64,000 bases of DNA from Cyathus striatus (Eukaryota; Basidiomycota; Agaricomycetes; Agaricales; Nidulariaceae), in NCBI GenBank assembly GCA_025738555.1, contig JAOVFP010000005.1, positions 5,766,001 to 5,830,000 on the forward strand. Direction: 5' to 3'. Numbering within the stretch: position 1 is the stretch's first letter; every line of letters starts with the position of its first letter. The notes under the pieces were generated by a model. That model was given only the letters and a program-made list of their open reading frames with translations. It was not told the DNA's origin and ran no database searches. Below are positions 10,981-21,074 of the stretch, one piece after another. Made by a program: the position numbers and the translations under genes.

Positions 10981-12928
10981 ACCTCTCACACCGTACAAGG
11001 GTGCGAAGTGGGAAAAGTTGTTACGAGCAGCTGGGTTGGAGGGAAAATATAATAGAGTGGTGGAAGGCTTACGCCAAGGCTTCCATTTCGGCATTCCTTC
11101 CATTGTCAGAACACATACACCACCAAATCACAAATCAGTCCATCAACATGACATGGCACACAAGGACATCACTGAAAAGGAATTCAGAAGCGGAAGATAC
11201 TTGGGACCACTCACACGATGTCAAACAGAAGCACTTATTGGGCCCTTCCAATCATCCCCAATCTCCCTCATCCCGAAATCTGGCCCAGCAGGAAGATATC
11301 GTGCCATACATAATTTCTCCTTCCCATACAAACCGGTCGCAGGAGTGGAATCCATTAATTCACACATTAATGCCGCAGATTTCCCATGTACATGGGGAAC
11401 CTTCTCCACAATATGCTTACTGGTGTCGAGACTTCCACCTGGATCACAAGCATCAATTAGAGACGTTGCAGAAGCATATAGAACAATTCCGGCTCACCCA
11501 AACCAGTGGCCCGGGCTGGTGGTCAGACTTAAAGGAGAAGATAGCTACGCAATTAACACCAGCAATAACTTCAGGATTACCTCAGCAGGAGGAGTGTATG
11601 GTGAAACAGCAGATGCAGCACTCGAAATTGTCAGACACAGTGGAATGGGCCCAGCATCGAGATGGGTGGACGATCACATCTTCATTCGGATACTGCGAGA
11701 ACACCTTGCAAGATACAACGAACAGAGAAAACAATGGAGGAAAGAAATCACAGAAAGTGGAGGACAAGTTCACGAGTGATCTAGAATATGGTACAAGGGG
11801 AGAAACATGCCAGATGGGAGGCCAGAAGAATATGACGAAGATATGCGTGCAGAGTTCAGAGACTTGGCTTGGGAAAAGAGAAGAGCGAGCATACAAGAAG
11901 AACCCTATTGCTACAGTGACGCAGACATCGATGAGCTATCTAACCAGCTGGGTACAGTATGGGAAAGCACCAAGACGATCTTATTCCAACCTGTGGTACC
12001 TTTTCTGGGTTTTAGCTGGGACTTGGATCGCAAAACTGTCTCATTACTGGAAAAGAAGCGAGACAAATACATACAGGCAATCACAGACTGGAGAACACGA
12101 AAACAGCATACTTTGGAAGAAGTACAAAAGCTATACGGAAAACTGCTCCATGTTACGCTCATCATTCCCAAAGGCAGAGCATATCTTACAAAACTCGAAG
12201 TGATGCTGGGAACATACCATAACAGTCCGTTCACTCCACACTTTCCACCAAAACACACAGAGGACGATCTTATTTGGTGGGAAAGACAGCTCAGGGGGCC
12301 AACATTATCACGAAAAATCCCTGCACCAACCCCACTGGCAGACATCAATGCTTATTCAGATGCAAGCTCCGGTTTTGGCATCGGTATCACAATCGGGCAA
12401 AGGTGGCGAGCATGGAGACTACATCCGAAATGGCAAACAGATGGACGAGACATCGGATGGGCTGAAGCAGTCGGCTTCGAGCTCCTCATCATCACAATCA
12501 TACTCAAAAAACGAATCAACGGCAACAAGGAGCAAGTCAAGGTATATGGTGACAACACAGGAGTGGTCGAAGGTTGGTGGGCAGGAAGAAGTAGAAGCTG
12601 GAGGGTCAACGAGGTATTCAGATGAATACATGAAATATGTGAGCAAAACGGCACTACAGTACACACAAGATATGTATCAAGCAAGAACAACCCAGCTGAC
12701 AACCCATCCAGGGGAATATACCCACCACGAAAAGACCTCTTACCCAAAATTGACATTCCAGACATTATACAGCCATTCATGTTCAACTTCGACGACCCAA
12801 CAACAGAGAGCTGGGCCAGACCCCTCCCATTACAAAAACCAAAACAACAGAACGACCAGAAGGGATGGGGAAACAACTACAATGAAAGACGACGTGAAGA
12901 GACATGGGCAGTTGAATACAATGCATAG
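10981..12928 (+). pseudogene. Reverse transcriptase-RNase H with two in-frame TGA stops
   Basis: One continuous frame apart from two stops. RT landmarks: LIGPFQSSPISLIPKSG, RYRAIHNFSFPY, ASIRDVAEAYRTIPAHP and the catalytic VDDH. Thumb and connection: PFLGFSWDLD, YGKLLHVTLIIPKGR. RNase H: DINAYSDASSGFGIGI (first Asp), a Glu in the AEAVGFELL helix and VYGDNTGVV (third Asp), ending in HTRYVSSKNNPADNPSRG. TGA interrupts at 11777-11779 (after GGQVHE) and 12623-12625 (after VNEVFR). Both replace positions where the family usually keeps a charged or polar residue, and both fit CGA to TGA. The natural end is the TAG at 12926-12928. Enzyme role: copying element RNA to DNA. It is not functional without stop suppression. 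Confidence 0.75.
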
Positions 12929-12935
12929 AAGAGCA

Positions 12936-14198
12936 ATGGCGCAACAAGGAAGACAACACCAGGAACAAAGAAACCAACTCCCAGAAAGACGTTCACAAAC
13001 TTCAATCCGAAAAAACACTATGCCATATCCACTACAACTCACCCCAATCTCATCACACCTTCGCCCACATTGCAGGGCAAAAGACAGACTCGTAACCTGG
13101 CAACCCATACAAGCAATCACAACAAATACACAAGGAGTTACAAGGGAAGACAAAGAACGAGTAGCAGCAGTAATGGAATTTGCCTGGGAAGAAAGCACCC
13201 TCACTACATACGGAAGCGGCCTTTTATCCTACCAAGTCTTTTGCGACAAACGAAATATGACAGAGGAAGACAGAACACCAATTCGACAAGAAATACTGGC
13301 CATTTTCATAGCACAATTCGCACATGTATACTCTGGGAAAACGATACGCAACTATGTAATGGGAATACGAGCCTGGCACTTATTACACCGCATCCCATGG
13401 GAGATAAACCAAGCGGAGGTGGATAGCCTGCTAATGGCAGCAGACAGATTAACCCCAGCAACTTCAAAGAAGGTGAAACGAGAACCATACACACCAGGGT
13501 ACATCACAGGAATCAAGAGCGGGCTGAATCTTGACATACCAAAAGACGCAGCAATATACGCATGTTTAACGACATGCTTCTACGCAACAGCCCGACTTGG
13601 AGAATTCACTGTGGAACGTGTAAACCAGAAATTCGACCCTCGCCGATACATCACCCCCAGACACCTATCCCGAACCCAAGACCGTGAGGGGAATGAAGTA
13701 ACCAATTTGCGAATACTGCGAACAAAGGTGGCGCCTGAAGGAGAAGATGTCTTCTGGGTGAGACAGAATGGACCCACAGACCCAGAAGCGGCAATGTCCC
13801 GCCATTTGGCCATAAACCAGCCCCCAATAGACGGCCACCTCTTCGCATACCGAGACACCAAAGGGGTGCACAAGCCTTTGTCCAGAAGAGCCTTCATGAC
13901 GAGAATTGGAGAAGCGACCAAAGTAGCCGGCCTGAAATCCATGCCAGGACACGGCATTCGTATCGGATCCACCCTAGAGTACTTGTTGTGCGGGGTTCCA
14001 TTCGAAGTTGTAAAAACCAAGGGCAGATGGGCAGGCAACTCTTTCCAGCTGTACCTACAACGACACGCACAAGCGGTGGCCCCATACATTCAAGCAACTC
14101 CAGATGTACATACAAGTTTTGTCAGCTACACCACATATGATGCTGATGCACAACAAAACAACGTCAATCTGCAAACGTGTAAGCATAGTCTTTCCTAA
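12936..14198 (+). CDS. Tyrosine recombinase of YR retrotransposon
   Basis: Site-specific recombinase used in place of an integrase by DIRS/Ngaro-type elements. The N-terminal SAM-like core-binding part is at about 13150-13440 (VAAVMEFAWEESTLTTYGSG...). The catalytic domain has R in FYATARLGEF, HGIR at 13950-13961, GRW at 14022-14030 in the position of the second conserved H/W, and the likely nucleophile Tyr in FQLYLQRH (14040s). The frame is open without a stop from well upstream; 12936 (MAQQGRQ) and 13020 (MPYPLQL) are both possible starts and 12936 is an arbitrary choice. Of the element's proteins this is the only one that looks intact. Confidence 0.75.
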   Translation: MAQQGRQHQEQRNQLPERRSQTSIRKNTMPYPLQLTPISSHLRPHCRAKDRLVTWQPIQAITTNTQGVTREDKERVAAVMEFAWEESTLTTYGSGLLSYQVFCDKRNMTEEDRTPIRQEILAIFIAQFAHVYSGKTIRNYVMGIRAWHLLHRIPWEINQAEVDSLLMAADRLTPATSKKVKREPYTPGYITGIKSGLNLDIPKDAAIYACLTTCFYATARLGEFTVERVNQKFDPRRYITPRHLSRTQDREGNEVTNLRILRTKVAPEGEDVFWVRQNGPTDPEAAMSRHLAINQPPIDGHLFAYRDTKGVHKPLSRRAFMTRIGEATKVAGLKSMPGHGIRIGSTLEYLLCGVPFEVVKTKGRWAGNSFQLYLQRHAQAVAPYIQATPDVHTSFVSYTTYDADAQQNNVNLQTCKHSLS

Positions 14199-14445
14199 AT
14201 GTTGGGGTCCGAGACTCACTCGTCGCGTCAAGCCTAGCGTGTGGGAGTTGGTGCTCGCCCCGGCCCCCCAGCAGGAGAGAATAAACCAAGTTGGGAAGTG
14301 CGCACTTCGTGCACTCTCACCCACACCCCTCGATTACCTATCCTCCACAACCACTAATAGCCAAATAGACCACTTAAGTATGACAACCATAGCATTAAGA
14401 ACAGTAAAATACACATACCAAATATCCCAATACCATCATATATAA

Positions 14446-14489
14446 ACCTTTCCATCCCCGCCGTAGCAACATCCCTACCACCCAAGGAA
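14446..14489. other. Spacer between YR retroelement and hAT-like element
   Basis: Short stretch left of the hAT target duplication; its continuation is found at 16094 on the other side of the insertion. Could be the end of the retroelement or old flank. Confidence 0.3.
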
Positions 14490-14497
14490 CCTGGAGC

Positions 14498-16085
14498 TAG
14501 GGCTGTACACCGTAACCGTATAGTACGGCTATACGGGCTACCGTATTTACCAGGCCGTACCGTCCAGGTGAGGTTTTTCAGTAGTTCAATACGGTACGGA
14601 TTGAACCGTACCGTCGACCGTATGTTTCCCGTATGAATACGGCCGTATGACGGCCGTTTACGGTCATACGGTAAGTAAGTATCTTGGAGTTGAATTGCGG
14701 GAAGATAAGCCAAGGTAAGTGCACTATGTACTTCTTTAACTCTTAAGTAAAATAAGACTTTTGTGATTTGTAATCAAATCCACGCTGGTAATCAATGTGT
14801 CAAATTTCAATACTTGTGGCTTGGACATCTACGCGAGATTCAAGATGTTCACTTATTCCACACTTCTCATCGTATTTCTGCTTCGCACTCTTCTGTTATT
14901 GTAGTAATATCATATGAAGCATACATCTACACCGGATACTTTGATTTATGAATTGGTCAAAGTGGTAGTCTCAACGCTCTAGAGCATATACAGGCAGTAA
15001 TCTTGTATTCATCGTCACGATTCAAGTTGTTGCTGCTTTGGTTCAAGTAACATCGGTCAACCTAATCACTTTCACCTCCAACTCCAACTAAATCTTATGG
15101 CGATGCAACAATCATTAGTACCTCCGCCGATGTTCAATTATCTTAGTCCATAGGTCAAAAACTAGCTCTGACTTAATGTTCCGTATACTATTCTCTATAT
15201 ATCTTACTAGGCGATGTCTTCCCGCATTACTATTTATTATCATATTCACGGTTTGGAATTATATTACGATTGAATTTATTACCAATGTAACTTGCTTATG
15301 TACAGGACCAATCAATGATTAGCGCGATAAATATAACCAGCTACCACACAAATATTTTCAGTCAGTACCATCATTTGTCCCCTTTCCAAATTCATAGGTT
15401 GGTATGCTGAACCGAAAAACGTACAAGGTAAGCCACTTATTTGGAATTTCCATGATCCACTATCTTACATCTTCAGCTGATATTTGGTCAACGCACATCT
15501 ATCTAATGCGATCTCCCTACCATATTCACCGCAACTAACTTGAGCTTTTCCAGAAGTTGTTGTGCCAGTGCAGTCTACCGCCCATGGAAGACGTTAGTTC
15601 TTGATGAAAAATATTGCCACAGGGACTGCCACCTTATGATCATTGAGGAAGATAAAAACTTGGAGTGGCAGTTTCGGACTCTATGAACGACTCAAAAGTC
15701 AGTTGTTGTACATCTTATCACGCATCAACTTCAGTCCGGGGTGTAGGCTCATATACATACTTCACTCAGTGCTTAATGAGACACATGTCGAATATGTCTC
15801 TCATGTATGCGGGCTTCCGTTATTTTTGAGTACCCAATTCGCATTTTATGCTTTGTAAACACTTCTTCGATACTTAATATAACAAAATTATTGCTTCGAA
15901 AAAAAAAAACATACATTTACTACCCGTATAGCCGTATAAGGCCGGCCATAGCCGTTTTACGGACCGTACCGTTTTTTCATGCTGAAAAAATTCATTGATA
16001 CGGTACGGTTACGGGCAAACCGTAACCGTCACTTGACCGTAAGCTATACGGCCGTATACCGTATACGGTACGGTGTACAGCCCTA
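14498..16085. mobile_element. Non-autonomous hAT-like DNA transposon
   Basis: 1,588 bp bounded by perfect 15-bp terminal inverted repeats, TAGGGCTGTACACCG at the left and CGGTGTACAGCCCTA at the right. The TIRs are flanked by an identical 8-bp direct repeat CCTGGAGC (14490-14497 and 16086-16093), the target-site duplication length of hAT elements. Subterminal zones (14510-14670 and 15920-16070) are packed with CCGTA/TACGG motifs in both orientations, typical of transposase-binding regions. No transposase-like open frame is present inside (longest frames about 60-70 codons), so it would depend on an enzyme in trans. The exact duplication suggests a relatively recent insertion. Confidence 0.88.
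14510..14670. repeat. Left subterminal CCGTA/TACGG cluster
   Basis: More than a dozen CCGTA or TACGG motifs in both orientations within 160 bp; mirrored by a similar cluster at 15920-16070. Confidence 0.7.
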
Positions 16086-16093
16086 CCTGGAGC

Positions 16094-17172
16094 GCGCGAG
16101 TCAAAGATCCATCGTAAATACATCTCTGCTCAAACTTTAGATTCAACAATGGGTACTTTTTACTAAGTTTGTACTTTTATATCACCTTCAAATACTATTG
16201 GATAATTGGTACTAGGCAACCAGTACACCCATGCATTTAACCATAGTAGAAAAATTTGAGACAAGGATTATGTATTAGAATGAAGCAAGGGTATTTAGAG
16301 TGAAGGTAGAATAAATAAATAATACACAGGCTATTAAAATAAAATTAGGACATCAGGACAAAAGTTGGACTACTATTTAGTATATAAAAATGAATCACAA
16401 ATTAATAGAACATTGAGACAAGACTACTGATACAAAGTACATAATAATTATTTTGATTACATTCTGTTTAAACAAAATTCAAGCCGAAATAGTGGCATTT
16501 AAAATATAGCATAACAAGTTAATTTAGAATGTATAAAAAATATATAACTAAAAACTAGGATTCGTCAAGCTTGCCCCTTAACGTGCGTCGCGAAGCGACG
16601 TATGTTACATGTTTTTACTTCGATTCGCTCGACCGAGGCAAATGGATAAGTAGTACAGTACATAGTAGACTACTTAAATACATAGAAAGCGGAGCACATT
16701 GTCCGTAGAATACATAAAAGGTATAGTAAACTATCTAAAAGCATATGTGGAGGTGGCATGGAATGATAATCATTGTGACATTTGAATAGCTAATATAATT
16801 CTACAGCTCGATTCCCTTCGCCACGTTTTCACCGGATCTGAAAACCGTAAAGTTTCGTCGGTACTACTACGGCGTGGGATTTCTGGTCACGCTTGAAGCA
16901 ACTCCCCTTTGGAACCTCAACAACAGTAAAATCCAGTACTTAAACTTATGTACAATGTGCATGCTGCAAATGTGCGACCAGAAACTAGTGGCGACCCTTT
17001 TCAAGAGTCTGGATTCGTGCCGATTTACACAAAAATTACTTGGTCCGACATGATCACGTACATTTGATCCACCCTTTGTTCATTCAATCTCTCTTGCACT
17101 CTCTTTACTTACTCTTGACCAACTCTTGACTCTGCACCTTCAAAAAGCCCTTTAATTATTAAGGTTATCTAA
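16094..17172. other. Intergenic, AT-rich, upstream of copy 2
   Basis: No convincing ORF. Contains a perfect hairpin CGTCGC-GAA-GCGACG at 16586-16600 and long AT-rich stretches. The last ~150 bp are pyrimidine-rich, resembling the 5' flank of copy 3, so they are the probable promoter/5' UTR. Confidence 0.4.
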
Positions 17173-20100
17173 ATGCCACCAAGAAGCTCATCTTCATCAG
17201 TTCCACTCACTCAGGTTGAAAAAGACGATGCTGTCAGACGGCGTCGCGAACGACGCGCTGAGCTAGCTGTCATAAGACATGCCGATGTTGAAATGCTGAA
17301 GAACGAGGTTTGTGTACATGATTTTTATCTACGTTCATTACGTTTACTGACCAAACGCGTAGGGTAATGATTATTTTAAGAAGGGCCAATATGTTGATGC
17401 GGTGGTGAAATACGAGGAAGCTGTCATCTTAGGCGGGGAAAAACCACATATATTGTCAAATCTGGCTGCTGCTCAGTTGAAGTTGGAACGGTACGTTATG
17501 TCTTTCCAGTTCGTCTTACAGTAACCTTAAGTTACCCTTTGTTTTGAATAGATACGCAGAAGCTATAGGCTCAGCCACTACAGCCCTCTTATATGATCCA
17601 AAGAACATTAAAGCCAGGTATAGACGCGCTATGGCACGTAAACAACGGAAACAATATACGGCGGCTCTTGCAGGTTAAATTTTGCATTCACGTCCTTCAG
17701 TCCACCACTAATTCATATTTTAGATTTTAGGTTTCTCCACAAACTAGACCCTTCCCTAGTCGATGTGAAACAAGAGCTCGAGGTTCTCAAGCAACGCCTA
17801 CGCGACGCAGGAGTAGATAGCGAAGAAGAGTTCGGTTCGGATGTCGAATACCCTAATCCCGATGACCCACCTCATGAATATTTCTCCGACTCCGATACAA
17901 GTGATTGTCTGCATGTTGGTAATGGCACACCCTGCCGGTTCTACAACAGAGGCGAGTGCAAGAAAGGTGATAAATGTCGGTTCTCGCATGCTCCAGACGA
18001 TATGAGCATCCGGGATGAGCTGTAAGTTTTCCATCTTTATTCGTTAATTTACTTGTACATCTAACTCTCTCCCTCCATTTTATACAGAGGACAAAACGTC
18101 TGTATATTTTTTCTCGTCTCTGGATGCCTGAACGGTGAAGATGAATGTGTCTATAGTCACTCTCTGGAATTTCTTCCTCCAGGATGGTGGAGATCGGAAG
18201 AGCAAAGAGAAATATGCGAAGAATTGTGCCTCACTTTCGTAGGGCCTCCGCCTTCACTGAAGACTATTGCTCACCAACTGCGGGCTCCTAAGCTTGGAGC
18301 AGGATTCCAACGCGTGTCTCCTTATAGCACACTTGGTATCAGGAGTTTAGAAGTGGACAGGAAAGAGAGGGTGAAGATTAGAGCTAAGGTGCGAGAGAGA
18401 GCGAAAGGGAATGACAATGTGAAGGGGAAGGATGTGGCAATGATGACTACGGCGAGTTTCTCAGGCAACGGCTCTAGGGCAACAGATATTGCTCCATTTG
18501 TTATCGTTCTATCATTGGAACATCAAGACTTTTACGAGGGTATTTTATCCCACTTGCTGTCTTCTCTCGAGCAACTTTGGAGGTCAAGCAAGCATTTACA
18601 AAGGACATGGCTCTCGCTTATCTTTCCCAACCTGGGCTAGCGGGAGTGTACATCACGGACACTGGTATCATCCGCAAGAATAACGTTGCGGTACTCAAGA
18701 GACTCATGGACTACGTCAAAAATGATGGAGGGCGTGTCTGTATTGGTAGCGCGTTCCCTGGAAACATTACTGCATCAGAATTCGAAGAATTCTTCAGGGC
18801 ATGGGGTCTGAACTGGAAATATGGCTCCTACCATCGCACTACATTCACACTGAATACCTCACATCCTCTTGCTTCTTCAAATTCACCTCTTCTCGAATCC
18901 TACAGCATGAAAGCCCAGCACATCGACAACATATCTGAGTCGCCTGATATAATGTTTTACAGGGCGACAGAAGACTCGCACTTGGAAAGTCACGTTTTCG
19001 CGCCGGTGAAGATTACAAAGCTCGACGAGTCTCCTGTTGTGGCCGCAAGGGTGGGTAAGGGATGGTTGAGCTTTGTGGGAGATGTGAATGGGGAGTCTGA
19101 AAGCACGAGAACTGTTATGGCCATACTTGGCGTTCTCGATGAGAGCAAGGTGCCAGAGATTCTTGAGCCGAAAGAGAAAGCTGTGGTCATAAGAACGGGA
19201 AAGAATGGTGAAATCGAGGTGAGAGAGAAGAAGAAAGGCGAGGAAACTCAGCAGCAGGTGTCGGTTGATTACGTCCGAACACATGCCCCTTTGATTCTTC
19301 GAGGATCGAAAGACGATCCAACCAAGCAACATACTGCGGCTCCTCCTGACAGCCCCTTTATTCTTATCCTCGCAATTCGTTCTGCAGACAGGTTTCAAGA
19401 GACTCACAAAGTGCAGATTGATGCTCTACGGAAGAAGAGCCAGGTTGAAATCGCCACTGGCCGCCACCATGCGCTTCAGTGCCTCTCTAGTCCCAACTTG
19501 AAAGGAATATATGTAGCTGACGACACGTTTGCCGAAGATGCATCAGCTGGTCCATCAAACTCTGACATTCTTGCAAAAATTGTTTCATTTACCAAGGGCG
19601 GTGGATCCGTAGTTGTCAGTGGACTATTTCCGATGGCGACGCCGGCAAAGCGTATATCAGACTTCTTCAGATGTTTTGATTTGACGTGGACCGCGGGGCA
19701 ACGAAGAAAAGCAGAATGGTACTTAGAGCGCCGTTCTCAGTTGGGGAAATGGAATCTAAGCCTCCCCCAGACTTACCCTGTCAGCGCATTAGCTATCAGG
19801 AATGTCGATCGCCGAACTGCCGTATACTTACCTCCTATTGGAGAATCCACATTTGAGAGTCCTGTTGTGCGCAGCAAAGTTGACAAGGGCTATCTTGGGT
19901 ATGTGGGATATGAGTCGCCAGTGGAGATGAGCACGAAGATCATCCTTGCGATGTTTAATAAGTTGGATTGTACACTTGGACCGCCCCAACGCACAAGCAA
20001 GAAATTTGTGTTGATACTCTCCTTTGATCGTGTCGAACACACGAAGAAGGCGTATTCCGGCCTGCTTTCTACCCTTCAGGATAAAGTGGAGGTCCTGCAT

Positions 20101-20628
20101 GAACTTTCAAATGAGCGCACCATTGACCTCTTAGGCTCTAAAGACCTTCTGGGTGTGGTTATTATGACCACAGACATTACGGACCCACCACATGCTTATC
20201 TTCTGAGGCAACTTGTCCAATACACGAAAGATGGGGGTACAACTATATTTGCGGGATTTTTTGCTGGCGATGTATCCTTCCTTGAGTGTAAACCTTTCTT
20301 CGAGAACAACTGGGACCTACCTTGGGACATGGTATCGTGTACGAGTGTTGACGCTAAGCTGAACAAGAATAGTGATTTTGCGAAGAGTAGATTGGGTCAG
20401 AATCAGTCAAGCCAGTTACCAGGACAGTTAGAATTCACAGCGGTACATTTGGCGGGAGTGAAGGAGAGTATGATTATTTACAAGGATACCTATGCAGTGA
20501 GGGATGCTGAGGGTCATGCTTCAATTGCAGTTGCACCCGTTGGGAAGGGACGGTTAGGCTGGATGGGTACAACCAGCGACATTGACGACGGGCAACAGAA
20601 GGTGATATTGGCTATGCTCGGACTATAA
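17173..20628 (+). pseudogene. TPR-CCCH zinc finger protein, copy 2, one frameshift
   Basis: Same architecture as copy 3. Exons: 17173-17307, 17363-17490, 17552-17673, 17724-18021 and 18088-20628. Start MPPRSSSSSVPL, basic helix RRRRERRAELAV, TPR-like KKGQYVDAVVKYEEAV, acidic linker, CCCH1 (CRFYNRGECKKGDKCRFSH), CCCH2 (CIFFLVSGCLNGEDECVYSH), then three repeat units. Exon 5 changes frame at about 18573-18578 (CAACTTTGG): reading before it gives SSLEQ, after it LEVKQAFTKDMALAYLSQPG, equivalent to the continuous region in copy 3. Adding one base gives exactly 1,074 codons plus stop. With only one lesion, next to a TTT run, a sequencing indel is as likely as a true pseudogene; if so, this is a functional gene. 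No transmembrane segment or signal peptide. Confidence 0.78.
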
Positions 20629-21074
20629 CCTTTACTTTTACTTCTATAACCCTATACTTCAATAATACTATACCCCGCCCTAACCAGTATAAAATTCCAT
20701 GCCGCGGACAGTGCGTCGAAATTAGTGTACTAGTCAGTACTTAGTTCAAGTTGGGGGGGAGTGATAAGTATAACATGGACGAAGAGTTAAATTGGTAGTG
20801 ACCTGGTGAACTGTGACGATGGATTACATTCACTGGTTCGACGACCATTTGCTTACTACTTCTCGAACTATCGAGAATCGAGATGCAGTGTGCATCCAAT
20901 CGGCAACTGGCTTCTACTGAGTCTAACTAGTAACGATGCGAGTTCCTATTTAAATTGTATGGTCACGTACACGCCGAGTCTTTGAATGCACCCTTTGTTT
21001 AACTCTCTTCTCTACACTCTACCACCTCACACCAAGAAAAGTTAATTACACTCTAATTGCAGAAGGACCCACGA
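20629..21074. other. Intergenic between copies 2 and 3
   Basis: About 445 bp. The last ~80 bp before the copy 3 ATG are CT-rich and resemble the flank of copy 2, consistent with a duplicated promoter. No other feature seen. Confidence 0.45.

Larger units (their letters stand above)
9433..14445 (+). mobile_element. Tyrosine-recombinase (Ngaro/DIRS-type) retrotransposon, decayed
   Basis: Gag-like frame, zinc-binding segment, reverse transcriptase, RNase H and tyrosine recombinase lie in order on the plus strand, the arrangement of basidiomycete YR retrotransposons rather than of LTR elements (no integrase or aspartic protease seen). The left edge is placed at a GGGGGAGCTTGCTCCCCC hairpin near 9440 and the right edge after the recombinase; both are approximate. 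I found no long terminal repeats, and could not identify the split direct repeats expected of Ngaro elements. The element lies between copies 1 and 2 of the TPR-CCCH family. Two in-frame TGA stops and frame changes make it non-autonomous. Confidence 0.8.

Noticed and set aside
9433..14460. LTRs for the retroelement
   Set aside because: No long direct repeats flank the coding region, and the presence of a tyrosine recombinase argues for a non-LTR-flanked YR element.
14763..15858. Short frames inside the hAT-like element
   Set aside because: Below 75 codons, no transposase motifs (no hAT C-terminal dimerisation signature seen).
16586..16600. GC hairpin considered as a Helitron 3' end
   Set aside because: No CTRR terminus follows and no Rep/helicase gene is present.
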